64,000 nt of DNA. Origin: Helichrysum umbraculigerum (Eukaryota > Streptophyta > Magnoliopsida > Asterales > Asteraceae). Each line of letters starts with the position of its first letter. Position 1 is the stretch's first letter. The notes under the pieces were generated by a model that searched no databases, was not told where the DNA came from, and saw nothing but the letters and a program-made list of their open reading frames with translations. Shown here one piece after another: positions 23,784-36,307 of this stretch. The translations under genes were made by a program, and so were the position numbers. The stretch lies in assembly GCA_949592205.1 (NCBI GenBank), contig CATIUR010000005.1:130901277-130965276 (forward strand), in the 5' to 3' direction.

Positions 23784-26284
23784 CCAAGCCTAAATCCTCA
23801 TTTCAAAACACCTCTCACACCTCATTCTCTCTCTAGAATAATCTTTCTCTCTCTCTCTAGTTTATTTCTCTCTCTAGAAATAAGCTAGTAGGTTATAGTT
23901 TAGAGTAGAGGCTTTTAATAGCTTTTGTATGGAGATACTCCGAGACTTCAGATAAGTGAAGATTTTTCTGTATTACTCTCTTATTCAGGTTTAATACAAT
24001 CTCTCGTATTTATTCTTTTAATTATGCTTTCTTATTATGCATACTTAGGAATGAATGCTAGAATTATGCTAGGCTAGACAAATCAATGTTTGTTGTGATG
24101 TATGCAATGTTAGGAAACCTCTGCCCGTTTATCTATCCAACTTATGTTGTGGTTTGTATCCTCCTCCCTAGAACCTGGCCAATTGCTAGAAGTAGGATTG
24201 CCAACTATTCTGTGTATGATGATCAATGAACTCAACATGGTCGTTGTTCCCTTGATTGAAACATATGAAACAACGGAGGTAACGTTATAAGGCTTTCATT
24301 TGTATAGCACCGGAAACATCACGAATGTGTGTAGCACGGAACGTGGAAGCTATGAAAGTCGTGAGCACAATCCGTTGTGGAATAATGATCTCAATTGAAA
24401 CATATCTGAGGGACACGAAGCATAAGAGTAGAGATAGATTAGGTTCATGCTTGTTTGTTGTGTATCGTTGGAACAACTTCCGGGATACCCATGATTTAAT
24501 TATTAGGTCAGCTAATGTGATGACTAGTGTTCCATCCTATTGCATGTTCTTGTTTGATTGTTGCTTAGGTACTGCATGCTAGACATACGTAAACACTATC
24601 ACTGCCCTATTAATTAGATTTTCATAAACATAATAAACATAATACAGATAGGTTAACATGCATGTAATAGTTGTGATGATTGTATGATTAATGATGAACA
24701 ATTCAGCGGACCACTAGACAGATTATCCCAACCGGTTCCGCGGGTTAAACCCTGTTCATGTTATTGTTCAATGAACAATTCATGCCACGGTACGGACGTC
24801 CTCCGGATGTCTGAGACTGGGGACATGGATTAGAGGATAGTTGTCAGTTGAATTGGTCTGTGCATTTGGGAGAACTTCCGGTGTACTGGACATTCTATAG
24901 CAGCTACCCTGTGACATATTATATATCTAATTGCGGACAACTCTACGTTAGGTACATAATAGGATCGTAGCTGTAGCTTGTTAAGAAATATAGGAATATC
25001 TAGTGAGTAATCTGGAATCCAAATTGCTATAACGGAAAAGCTGTAAAACGCCCAAGTATCCAGTATAGCGTTGGAACCACCACTGGTGTAGTACAAATAT
25101 GTGGAAGCCGAGTAAAGGTCGTAGGCATAATACTTTACTATCAATTAAGCTTCTATGACCTCACCGGATTAGTCATCACACCTAGTAGCCTTATCCCTCA
25201 TAACTATCCATCCAAATAACATTGCCGAAATCACAGCAAACATATTCCTTATCTTGATTTCTCTGCGTTCTCCGTACAAACCCCTGTCTTTAATTTAGTT
25301 TTTAATTTCAGTAATTAGATTAGAAAACCAACCAACCTATCAAAAGTTTTAAAAATCCCAGCTAAATTACAAAAGATAATTAATCCTCCTAGATTTCCAT
25401 GCCCGTTGTAGTTTGAAGAACGACACCTGAGTCATACATACCGCTTACTGCCCTTTAGGTCTTTAGGTTGTGTTAAAACTTAGGATACCCTGCATTATAA
25501 ATATAAAACACACTGTCCGCGCGTCCTGGTTGGAAGGTTCAACGACCGGAGTAAAACCCGACCGACCGCTGGGATCGCGACAGTCGTTTTAACAAATTAC
25601 ATTGATGTAATAAAAGTTTACATATTGTTTACAAAATATCGAGTTCAAATGAATTCCCTGAGAGATTCTAATACATATCTAGTTTATACAAAAGGTAGAA
25701 ATGCAGGAAAATCTCTTGATATTTTAGTGTTTGCATGCGACTCGAGCTACTGATATCCTGAGCAGTCCTACTACTACTGAGTACCTGAGAATACATGCTA
25801 AAAGGTCAGCTAAAAGCTGGTGAGCTCACAGGTGTAAATGGTAAAGTATATGTATGAACCACAAGATTTAATATGTTTGAAACCAATCAAATGTGTGTAT
25901 ATTACTGCCATGAGGTCATATTCTAAGCTTAACTGAGGTGTCGGGATCACAATCAAGTGCCCGATCGAGGGTGCCTCCCTGCGAGTGCCTAATCTACACT
26001 CGTATGAACAAATGATAATGCGTTCGTTTGACCAGTTGGGGCTTCCAACCCGGACGGGGATTGTCAATCCCATATGGTACCATACACTAACATTCACGCT
26101 ACAAAAGTATTACCAAACTATGATCGTGGAGGGCTTTAAAATGATTAGCAAATAACTCATGCAGAATATAGCGAGGTTTAGTACTTGTGTTCACATGTAA
26201 AACAAATAGAGCATGTATTCCCACCCCGGGAGTAAAAACACTAAAATGCGGGGCTATGAGACTCACCTGAGTCTAGTACGTTGC

Positions 26285-28829
26285 TGATATCGCGTAAAAA
26301 GTCACGTTTTTACTACCGATATCTCTCTCATTCTGGAACAATTCTTGGAATTTTAATCCAAATACAGCACAAATCAATAGTATTATGCCAAGATGGTCAA
26401 AACAAGGTTGCACGATGAAAATCAAGTAAAACGGGTAGAAAACGAAGATTCCACGCACGTTTGAAGATTCAAGACATCAAAACGATATTTCAAGACAAAA
26501 GTGCCCATCACTTACATCCATCTCATCCTAGATGTTCGTTTTCAAATTATGAATCCAACAGAAGAAGAATCAACAAAAACGGACTAAGAATGAAGATTCT
26601 ACGTACGCCGGAAGATCCAAACGATTCGCACGACACATCTAAAGTTCAGAGATATGTTTTTGAGATTTCTTTTCATCAAAAGATTCGTTTTTGAATTACA
26701 AATCCAACGCAAAAAGAATCAACGCAAACGGACGCGTAACGAAGAAAACACGCACGAATCAAGAAATGAGGTAACAGGCGACGAACCGGTGCAGGTAGCA
26801 GCCAGCCGCCACCGGCTGCCACCTAGACACCGCCGGCTGCCACCCCCTGCATGGTTCCCGCTTTTTGGTCCTTGCGTGTACCCGGTGCTAGACCTTTACG
26901 CAACTTTACGTACCCTGTGCCACCATCTTTTCCACCTTTTTCTATTGTAAGCCTTAACTTGCTAAAATGCACCAAGTCTCTCCTATAAATAGGAGGCATG
27001 AGGCTCATTTGCAAGACACACTCACACTCTCATTTTTCACACTCATACACATACTCTCACTCTTCCATTTCCACTTTCTCACTCTAAAAATTCTCTCATA
27101 TTTTAGTCTAGGATTATTGTAATTAATCTTCGGATTAACGTAGAGGCTAGAGCGAACGTTAGGAGTTTAGAGATTCATCTTTGTACGTGTGAACGAGTAG
27201 TCAATTATAATAATACGCTGCTACACATTTATTTCCGGGTGATATCTAAACCTGTATCATACTTGCTTTATTTCATATTTTAATGATGTGTTATTGCCTG
27301 GTATGTGATATATTTATTGCCATGAATTGCGAGTAGTCTATTATTGTGATTGTTGATGATGTAGATAATTATAAGTAAGGATGACATTATATGATTATCG
27401 TACGACAATCGTAATGTGATGTGACGGCCCCTATTCGACTATTTAGCTGATATAGTACTGGAAAGTGGAAACGCTTCAAGCGGAGTACAAACGTATGGAA
27501 GTCAATAAACGACCGAAGGTAGTTACATCACTGGAATCAGCTCTAGTTTAACAGTTGGAACTCCGAAAGGATAATACAACTTCACAACTAACTGGTATAT
27601 CCTACGAAAGTCAATGCACAATAAAATGATGTTCGTAAAACACGTTCAGATAAAATAGGAATTAATGACCTTTGTATCGTTAAGACTTTATGAACTCGAG
27701 TTTAATTTATGGAGTACCCTTTCTGGTTATCCACGTGACTGCAACCTAGTAATTAGGACTTGATCAACCTTAATTATGGTAAGTAGTTATCTGTGCCCAT
27801 GACATGCAACAAGTAAGACACATTGAACCCACTCGTTGTACATATTAGGTTTATATTTCTCCATTGCTTTACATTTAGTTAGTTTAGAGTGTCACTTTCA
27901 CCGTCAATTACTCTTGACCGCATGTTTGATGTAAGAAGCAGTTGAACTACCATGTAAAGTACACTGTCCGATTACTGAAAGGCATGGTCTGCATATGAAA
28001 CACGTTTTTATAAACTGCGAATAATCCAGGGATGTATAACTGTTTGAAAAGGAGAACTCTAGTCATAAGTTGAAGTAACCAAGTCTTAACGCACAAAACA
28101 AGACTTAGGAATAAGAGTAAAGTGCTAGTGACCTAGAATCCTTAAAACACTAAGTCTTACATAATTAACGGTCTAAACATACAAAGTTATTAATCTGCAT
28201 GCTAATGGAATAATAAACTATTTTAGGGGTTAAGAACGGTCGGACCTATGAGACGATACGCTACTGATTCATGCACCTCGGTATCAAGCCAAGATAGGTT
28301 GCTTATCTTTCAACTAGATAAGTATTGGAAGTTTGTGTATTGCTCTGATCAGAATCACGATAACCTAGTTCCTAGTGACATGCCAATGGGAAATTTAGTT
28401 GGTAAGGTTCTAGAGTTTACACCTGATAGTTTAATCATTATATTAAGTATTGCCCCTATTTATTCTGTCATCCTGAAACATTAATTATCAAAGTCTCAGC
28501 AATCACATATTTATCTTTATCTGCTTTCCTACACTTTAATTTCCTGCAATTTACTTTTCTGCATTTTAATTACTTGTCCTTAGATTAAAAACCCCCAAAC
28601 CTACCTACTTTGTTCCATCCTAAATATTTCCCTACCAAAAGCACCAGCTTTAATCACCCACACGTTTGGATTCATAGAACGATCTTAGGTCATACTTACC
28701 GCTTGCTAACCAGAGTAGGTAGTACGTATAATTTAAGCCCAGCTAAAGATAAATTTTAAAACCCCTGCTGCGCTCGCATCTCCATCAGAAATCACAACGA
28801 CACTGACCGTGACGGTTGCGAGCGCAACA
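26285..28829 (+). mobile_element. Solo LTR, Athila-type, nested
   Basis: 2545 bp, TGATATCGCG ... GAGCGCAACA, flanked by GTTGC (26280-26284) and GTTTC (28830-28834), a 5-bp duplication with one mismatch. It has a TATA box at 26984 and GCCGCC/GGCTGCC dyads at 26797-26851. The internal match TCAGCAATCAC ... CTTGTCCTTAGATTA near 28496-28585 is shared with the other Athila-type LTRs here. The ORF at 28248-28484 is LTR sequence. Confidence 0.75.
26984..26991 (+). promoter_or_regulatory. TATA box of nested Athila-type LTR
   Basis: TATAAATA in CTCCTATAAATAGG, with ACTCTCACTCTT-rich sequence about 30-80 bp downstream. Confidence 0.6.
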
Positions 28830-30532
28830 GTTTCAAATCAAGCAAATATGATGTTGTACACAGTGATGTTGTCCGAAGACTGTAACCTGTCAGGCGTCCT
28901 AAACGCACAAGGTTATAATGATAAGTAGATGTCTAAACAGAACATCCATGCTAGTTGTCCATTCAACTAGTTATGTCCAAATGTTTGATCGTTTGTTTGT
29001 GTTTGAAAACATGTACGATCCGTTGGTGAGTTTTCGTAATAATAATTCAAAAGCATTATTATTATAAGTTTCATTGTATCGTATACTTATCAAGTATATG
29101 TATTTCATGTACAATTGTTGTCGTATCACCTTAGGTTATTGTAAGTATCCAATAATTAGTGAAATATGTGTTTTCAAACTTTTGAATGACGGGGGTCCGG
29201 GGGAAGCGCCTCTGGTAGTGGAGTCCAAGGGGTGGCAACCCCTGGCGGGGTCCAAGGGGCAGAGCCCCTGGCTGGGGTCGAGCTGAGATTGCTTTAATAA
29301 AAACGCATGCTGAGGTTGCTTTAATAAATTTTTATTTCTGTTACATTGCTTTAATAAAAACGCATCGGAAATTTAAATTCGGAAAAATTAACCAAGGTTG
29401 GCCGCGGACTGAGATCGCGGTGTGAACTGAGTTTGCGATGCGAACTGAGATCGGGTTCGCAAGGCAAAGGGGGATGCGAACCGAGTTGGGTTCGCAAGGC
29501 AAGTTCAGTTCGCATGTTTGACTTCGCGAGTCGAAGTTTGGTTGGTGAATCTCGGTTCGCAGCATGATCTGCGGACTGAGACGCATCTCAGTTCATAGAC
29601 GCAACTGTTTGTGCAATTGAGTTTTAAAATGCATTTTAAGTCGGATTTTTGGACATAATTTCGTTGAGTAAGTGTTCTAGAATGTAAATAAAAGCTTTAC
29701 AAGTATTTTAAAATTGTTAAGAAGTCTCATACCACGAAAATGAAAATGAAGAAGATGAAGTTGAAGCTCGTGAGTGCGTGATTGTTTTCTCTTGAAGCCG
29801 TATTGCAAAAGGATGAGTAAATGATGTTGACGAAGCCGATTTAGATGATGATGTTATGGTGGTGTTGTTGTGGTTTTTAGAGAGAGATTGTGAGAGGATG
29901 TGTGTGTGTGTGAAATGAAGAAGAAAATGAAATAAAAAGGGGAAAATGGGTGGGTCGGTTTGGGTTGGGTCCGCGGGTCTGGGCCGACCCACTTGCGGGC
30001 TCGGTTTCATGCTATTTCGTTTACCCGGTCATTTAAACGTTTATTTAAACATTATACCTTGTATATATATATATATACGTTTTCATTTTCGATTTGATTC
30101 TCGATAATTTTTAATGGAAGTATTTTATCAAAATACTTGTTTTGACTTATTTTATCAAAATACTTGTTTTGAGTTATAAAAATATGATTTGGGATTATCT
30201 CATTTGTCGAGTATGAATCACGTGTTTTTGTCGCTTATTAGTAATGTTGTACGATACTAAATACGTGTAAAATATTATCGTAATAATATTTAGAAATCAA
30301 TGTGTTTATTAAATTACTTCATATCATTTAATAAATTGTGTTCACCAACGTCCGTATGATAATGATTCGGAATTCATCCGAATATGAAGATGTACGATTT
30401 AATCAAATCGTGTACGTGTATATATAACAATATACATAATGATACATACAATTATCCCAACATAGCACTAATTACATGTATTAACAGAGTGATTAGGTAC
30501 TAATTACTAGACCTAATTTATCGGGTGTCACA

Positions 30533-31051
30533 AAATGTTACAAGTTGAAAATGTGCAGTTTGAGTACATTCACAATAAACAAAACAGTTAACAATATATA
30601 TGTAGGAATGTAGATTTGTCTATACAGCGTAAATGAAATCGTCGATATTAAATGATACGCAAGATTGAGAGTTTATAGAAGAGACTTAAAAATGAAATGC
30701 AAAGACTACATAAAATCTAAAAATTATTACTGATGAAATTGGTATTGGTTAACTTAAAAGAAAAAATTAAACGGATTGTACCGGACAGTTTTTTTGTATT
30801 TGTTATTCAAAGTAAATTACGATATTCTTAGTAGGTTGGTGCAGAATATGACACTTAAATGAATTTAAAACTGTAGAAGAAGCAATATATAAGTGGATCA
30901 TTTTAAGTGTAAAAAAATCCATTTTAAAAAAGTAGTTAACTAAAATAACTAAACTAAAGTGAATAAATTATTAGAAAAAATAAATTAACCAAATACAGTA
31001 AAGAATATTAAATTTAAATGAATTTAAAACTTGAAAGGAAAAAAAAAAAAC
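30533..31051. other. AT-rich DNA, nothing recognised
   Basis: No ORF of note, no LTR terminus, no terminal repeats. Simple A/T-rich sequence. Confidence 0.4.
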
Positions 31052-31290
31052 ATTACACGGATGGTCCATGTGATTTACAATTACACTCGCACTCCATCTG
31101 GTTTACTAAAATGACCATTGTACCCTCAAATGTATGGCACATGTCAATATTTAACCGAGCTAACTAACAAACGTTAGCGATGGGAATACCAGTGCAAAGA
31201 TTATGCAACCACAAGGATTACCAGTGTAAAAAACAACTTGTAGGAACGACTAATGCAATTTTTTGCAAACCACATAGATTATAAAGAATA
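31052..31290. repeat. MITE-like element with GGTCCATGTG ends
   Basis: The left end, CGGATGGTCCATGTGATTTACAA, and the inverse of the right end, TTTGCAAACCACATAG, form an imperfect terminal inverted repeat. A cousin with GGATCGTCCCTGTGGTTTGCA lies at 35560-35740. The style resembles non-autonomous Mutator-like repeats of plants. No clear target duplication was found. Confidence 0.4.
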
Positions 31291-31357
31291 TTTAAAAGTC
31301 TTACAAATACTATGTTTCAAGCATTAATACTATGTTTCATGCATTAATGATTTAAAC

Positions 31358-31497
<140 letters not shown>

Positions 31498-31499
31498 TG

Positions 31500-31833
31500 T
31501 ATAAAAAGTCCAAACTGTTATTATCATACATGTATTTCATCAATTCATGAATCACAAACATTCTAAACATCTGAATTCATCAAATTTATAATACAAATCG
31601 CCAATTTATCATAATCCACATTCATCGAAAACTATGAATTTTTGTTGTAAATTTTGGATTATTGTAAAAATTTTGATTTGTTAATTATGACGTTAAAATT
31701 AAACGAATTTCATCTTACAAAACTTATAAACAAGTAATTAATCTGACAAATCATGTCACTAGTGCGTGAGTTCTTTGTAATTTTAGGATTAGCATGAACT
31801 TCTTCCCTATATATTCTAAACCGTATGATTTTA
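31500..31833. other. AT-rich DNA, nothing recognised
   Basis: No coding signal or element boundary was seen between the microsatellite and the Copia-like LTR. Confidence 0.4.
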
Positions 31834-32087
31834 TGTAGACGTGGCCCATTGATTTTGGAGGCCCTATATGTAGGTCCTAATCTCAGGATCTAATCAAATC
31901 GTTAATCAACTACACGTACGGAATCCGTATAATTGAATATTGAACGTTTAATCGAAACACACAAACTCAATAACCAAAAGCTTCTGATTATATTGATATA
32001 TATTCGTATAAGTATTACATAAAGCACTCAAAACTATCGCTCAAACTCTCAGGGTTTCATCACCCTTCAACTGAAACCCTAGACCCC

Positions 32088-32095
32088 TATTTATA
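32088..32095 (-). promoter_or_regulatory. TATA box of Copia-like LTR
   Basis: TATAAATA on the minus strand followed by GGGG. The dyad cluster begins about 20 bp upstream of it. Confidence 0.55.
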
Positions 32096-32105
32096 CAAAA
32101 CCAAT

Positions 32106-32186
32106 CTGACCCTTGCGACACTAGTCAGCCGCCTTATTGCGACACTAGCCTAGTGTCGCAATTGTGACACGGGCTAAGTGTCGCAG
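32106..32186. repeat. TGCGACACTAG dyad cluster
   Basis: A 23-nt near-palindrome with 11-bp arms (TGCGACACTAG-C-CTAGTGTCGCA) at 32138-32160, flanked by single arms near 32114 and 32176. Confidence 0.85.
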
Positions 32187-32294
32187 GTCTACACTTAATC
32201 ATTTTCTATATTCACTAAACACTTTTCATTTACAAAACACATCAAAACATTACATACTCTGACTAACTAACGGACACACAAATATGCACCAACA

Positions 32295-32769
32295 CTGTGC
32301 CACAATAAGGACCTTTAAAAACGCAAATTTTAAATGTATAATTTTTCTAGTTAAAATTTCTAAGAACATAATTAAGTAAAATGACAGGCGCAAATTGCAT
32401 TTTTATCTCAATGAAACACATTAATTAAAATTACTTTCTATGATAAATGTCTTCCTTATATCAATTTACACTAACATTTGAAGTTGTGTTTAATACCAAT
32501 CTATTTCTTAGAACTACAATTGTTAAATCTATGTTATATATTTTGGTAAACCAATACTATGTAATTATAAAAACGATTGTAGAAGTATCTGACGATACAT
32601 TGAATGTAAACATAAATATAAATAAAAACATAGTCAAAAGTCATAAGAGACACTTGAATAAACTTAAAAAGGTCAAGAACTCAGCTGGCAATGAGATTTG
32701 AAACTGCACCAACTAGTTGAGCTTAAAAAGGTCAAGAACCTTAACCATTTGAGCTACCTTGAAAGTTTT
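32295..32769. other. AT-rich DNA with small direct repeat
   Basis: A direct repeat AAAAAGGTCAAGAAC occurs at about 32667 and 32726. The 84-codon ORF at 32447-32701 is AT-rich, resembles no family I know and is not called. Confidence 0.35.
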
Positions 32770-33795
32770 TTGAATTTTTGGCGCCGCTGCTGGGGAACAC
32801 TTAACCGGTTGAACTTTTGTTCTGCCGGAGAACGGTTGCTTATTCGATTAAGTTGGAAAATATAAAAAAAAATGCCTTTAAAACAATGTTCTAAAGTCTA
32901 CCAATATTTATCGATTTATAACTCAGGACAAAAACACTTCTTTTCCCCCATCCCCCACTTAAAATAAAGCAATGTCCTCATTGCAAAACAAGGAATCGTA
33001 AAAAAAGGGAATAGAAAAAGAAGTGAACAGAAAACTCCCCTGATCTTGAAGAAAGTTGCTTTCTTGATCTGATTCATAAAATATACAACCGCACACTTTC
33101 GTAGTTATCACGATTGCATTTAGCGTATGCAATAAGCCTTTAAACCCCTCGGTATCCCGAGTGGACGAGTTATAGTCTCGTGACGGTTTCTAAGGAACAC
33201 ACCCACAAAGTTCGAAACTGCAAAAACAACTAACAAGAAAACAAAAAGAAGAAAAAGAAAACAAAATATAAAATAACTAAAAATTAAAACTAACAAATTA
33301 ACAAACAATAACCTACATAAAATAAAGTACAAGAAATAAAAAATAATAATTAATACATATGACAAACAGAGCAGAAAATAAAAATTTTCTCGCAAAACAG
33401 CCTTCCAACCGTCGGCTGGTGCACTCAACCACCGGTCGAACGTTTGTGCAAACAAAATTCAAAAATCATGCTCCAGTAAAAATTAAACTTATAAAATATG
33501 CAGATACATATAATTAACAAGTAAACAATTATTTACAACCAAATTACATCATTAATCATCACAACTTCTAGACAAGACAAAAATATTTGTTTAGCAAATC
33601 AATCCTATAAAATTGTGCGTGATTAAAAAGATTTTTTTTTATTTTTATTTTTATTTTTTATTTTTTTTAATATTTTCCAACTTAATCGAATAAGCAACCG
33701 TTCCCCGGCAGAACAATAGTCCAACCGGTTAAGTGTTCCCCGGCAGAACAAAAGTTCAATCGATTAAGTGTTCCCCGGCAGCGGCGCCAAAAACT
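32770..33795 (-). mobile_element. Tat/Athila internal remnant with two facing leaders
   Basis: The right edge (33670-33795), read on the minus strand, is the leader of the LTR at 33796: TTTTTGGCGCCGCTGCCGGGGAAC, then TTCTGCCGGGGAACGG and TTCGATTAAGTTGG. The left edge (32774-32867) carries the same leader on the plus strand. Between them lie 3'-internal motifs (inverse of AAGTGGGGGATGGGGG at about 32945-32965) and CCAACCGTCGGCTGG-type words at 33404-33436. No gag-pol coding remains, so this is a rearranged or non-autonomous derivative. Confidence 0.55.
33773..33795 (-). promoter_or_regulatory. Primer-binding site, tRNA-Asp type
   Basis: On the minus strand TGGCGCCGCTGCCGGGG begins four bases after the LTR end. 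Plant Tat/Athila elements use a TGGCGCCGTTGCCGGGG-type site, complementary to the tRNA-Asp 3' end. One base differs from that form. Confidence 0.65.
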
Positions 33796-35360
33796 TGATG
33801 CGTGTGAAAGCGTCTAGTTTTATTATTTATAAAGTACAGGATATACCGATCACTACTATCACACAACCAGGCAAGAATACCCGATCGGAATAGTATAGCT
33901 ATGGTAAGTCCAGGTCGAACACAAGAACACGTGAACGATGTTATTCAATTAAATTGGAATTATTGATAAAGCGGTAAAATAGGGGTTACGTTTTAGTTCC
34001 GTACGAACGTTCAATATGAACTAATTAACCAAATCAACAACATAAATCAAGTTAAAGAGGAAAAGATAAACAATTGGAGATAGACATGTAACTGCTCAGA
34101 GTCTTCAAACTCATATTCATATTATCCAGTTCATGTGTTTTGATTGTCTGATTGTGATTTCTTTTATATTAACTTAGATACTAATCAAAGAATCCAAGTT
34201 AAATATATATTAGCCAACGTTCCGGGTCCAACTAATATCTACAACCTAGGGTCCCACATTAAACATCGATATGACGTCGCAAGAATGTTGCTCTATTGCG
34301 TGCTTTTCCCTAGATTGTGCATTAAGTATTCATGACTTGTTACGATTATTCCTCGCGGTATATGACTCAACAATACCTACTAATAATCTCTTATTAGCTT
34401 GCTCATTTTAGATTGATTATTTACTAGTCTCTTAACCTATCAGACTCAACATATTTAGCAATGACTATAAACCTAGATTCATAATCATCAATAATCAATA
34501 GTATCAAAGGAACTCAATCTCAATAATCCTATTGACCACGTTAAGTAGCAATTAATTATCACCAATAAACAAGGTTCTACAGACAACGTAACAATCTTCA
34601 ATCAGTCAATTGATTCAAAACACAATTATAACTTTCAAACATTCATAATCAAAGATTATCAAACTAAACAATTAACAATAAGTCTAATCCATGATTCAAT
34701 TATACAAAATCATATTCATATCCCAAAACAAAACACATAGACATGTTTAGAATTGAAATCGGAAGATGATACGCAAACCGAATCGTGAACCGAATGAAGT
34801 AGAATCAATAAGATGATCCTAGCCTTTTCCGCCTCCAAACTGCCATCGATTTGCTCCCAAAATGGGGGGAAAACCCCCTCTGGTCGACTTCTATTCGTAT
34901 GGTTTTGGGTATTGGAAGTTAGGGTTAAAATGAGGCAAAATGAGGTTTTAAGAGTTTTCTGCCGAATTGATCCATCCGGCGGATGGAAAATCCATCCGGC
35001 AGATGGATTGAAAATAAGCCCAGCCCAGCTTCGCGTAGCCTGGGCCTCCACCGATTTGATCCATCCGGCGGATGGATTGATTTTCAGGAATTTTTTCATC
35101 TTTTCTTCATTTAATCTTCCGGCTTCGACAAATTGATATCTTTTACTCCGATCCAATCTTCTCTTGTCTAATGCTTTATTCTTTTAGCAACTTTTCTTCA
35201 CAATAAGCTCGTTTTCCGTTTCTTTTCGATCCAAGCTCCAATTAAACTCCTAAATGCAAATATGAACGAAATAAGTATCTAATTCACATAAAATGCATAA
35301 AAAATCTACTGAATAAAGGGGTAATTAGTACTGCAATCTAGTACATTTTGGCGTTTATCA
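33796..35360 (-). mobile_element. Tat-type LTR (5' LTR on minus strand)
   Basis: 1565 bp. On the minus strand it starts TGATAAACGCCAAAATG and ends CTTTCACACGCATCA, the same ends and general layout as the solo LTR at 16634. Three TCCATCCGGCGGATGGA-type dyads lie at 34971-35076. A partner LTR was not found in the window. The ORFs at 34716-35156 and 34813-35136 are LTR sequence. Confidence 0.75.
34971..35076. repeat. Three TCCATCCG-G-CGGATGGA dyads
   Basis: Copies at 34971-34987 and 35060-35076 are exact. The copy at 34991-35007 has one change (CAGATGGA). They have the same CCGGCGG core as the dyads of the LTR at 16634, with different but still complementary arms. Confidence 0.9.
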
Positions 35361-35545
35361 ACAAACCTTTAAGAATTTGAGACTGCCTTAACATCGGGCC
35401 TGATATTATGATCTAGATTAGATTTGATGATACTTAAGTTAATGAACTAATTAATTCTTGACGTTAACATTGTTTAATAAAAATTTGATGTGCTAAGCCG
35501 TTTCGCGAACCCTTAGAGAAAATTTTCCCAATAATAAATCTACTT

Positions 35546-35740
35546 AATAAAGACAAAATTGCGTGGATCGTCCCTGTGGTTTGCACAAAATAACACTCCC
35601 CATCCCTGTGGCTTTTTTTTTTACCTAAGGCATCCCTAAACTTGTAATTTGTTGCGTGGGGAGTCCTTCTGTCTAACGATTGTTAGTTTACTCCGTTAAA
35701 GGACTTTGAATGAAATAGTTTTAATGGCAAAGACTATTAG
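35546..35740. repeat. MITE-like repeat with GTCCCTGTGGTTTG
   Basis: Contains GGATCGTCCCTGTGGTTTGCA, then a CATCCCTGTGGC word and TAACGATTGTTAGTTTACTCCGTTAAAGGAC, the same order of words as in the element at 31052. Non-coding. Boundaries approximate. Confidence 0.35.
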
Positions 35741-35940
35741 TGTAATTTTTATTTTTTAATCCTAATAATTATTTAATGCCTTTTTAGTTGAAATTAATCA
35801 AATTGTTTTTAATAAACTTTTTAAGTTAATTTAACTATTTTAATTTATTTTTTTAATATTTATTTTTTTGTGACAATTGAAATGATCAACTTGTTTATTC
35901 TAGCTTCGATTTCACATATCTTGTGTCCGTTTTCACTTTT

Positions 35941-36307
35941 TAGAAGGGGTGTATAAAAGTATCCGTATCCGTAATCCAAAAATCCGATCCGAAAATATCT
36001 AAAATTTCGGATATTTGAAATTTCGGATATCCGAATTTTCGGTTTCGGATAGTATATTTCAAAATTTTCGGATATCCGATATCCGAAATTTTCAAATCTT
36101 TTTTAACTTTTTCTTATTTTAATAGGTAACTTTGCCGTCATAGTATACAGATTATTTGCAAAAGCATCAAGAAATGATTAAAATACTTTCTAAATGGAAG
36201 AATTGTAAAGTATTTTGGTTAATTGTACGTACTTAGAAACCGAATCTATAACGAATCTCGATTTAAAAGCATAAAAGTAATAAATTTCGGATATTGAAAT
36301 TCGGATA
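35941..36307. repeat. GGATATCCGAAATTT-rich repeat split by element 1
   Basis: Many copies of GGATATCCGAAATTTC-type words in both orientations, after AAGGGGTGTATAAAAG. This looks like the subterminal repeats of a hAT-type element. Element 1 inserted into one of the words (GGATA at 36303-36307), and the sequence resumes at 46888 with GGATATCCGAAATTTCAAATTCGG. Confidence 0.4.

Larger units (their letters stand above)
23094..25582 (+). mobile_element. Athila-type 3' LTR
   Basis: A 2489-bp LTR, TGATGTGACCC ... GGGATCGCGACA. Its end matches the 5' LTR end at 18299, and its start aligns with the LTR at 26285 (both reach AAAAAGTCAyGTTTTT). It contains a perfect 16-bp palindrome at 23625-23640, a TATA box at 23776 and a CT-rich tract at 23818-23880. 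The flank 25583-25587 is GTCGT. The matching left duplication is missing because the 5' end of the element is deleted. Confidence 0.75.
25583..30532 (-). mobile_element. Old chromovirus LTR split by an Athila-type LTR
   Basis: Two halves (25583-26284 and 28830-30532) of one minus-oriented LTR. The left half matches the 47277 and 53977 LTRs from about 100 bp inside (GAGCTCACAGG, GACTCACCTGAGTC). The right half has the G-rich dyads (29185-29287), the dyad array (29390-29600), the GA-rich start region (29875-29945) and the terminus GTCGGGTGTCACA at 30532. The first ~100 bp are missing because the 3' LTR of the Athila-type element abuts at 25582. Confidence 0.7.
31834..32294 (-). mobile_element. 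Solo LTR, Copia-like
   Basis: Read on the minus strand it starts TGTTGGTGCATATTTGTG, a common start for plant Copia LTRs, and ends near TCTACA (31834). It has a TATA box at 32088-32095 and a cluster of TGCGACACTAG dyads immediately upstream of it. No matching 5-bp target duplication was found, so the left end is approximate. Confidence 0.5.

Noticed and set aside
33120..33455. 111-residue hydrophobic minus ORF
   Set aside because: Low-complexity A-rich DNA gives Phe/Leu/Ile on the minus strand. It lies in a retroelement remnant and matches no membrane protein family I know.
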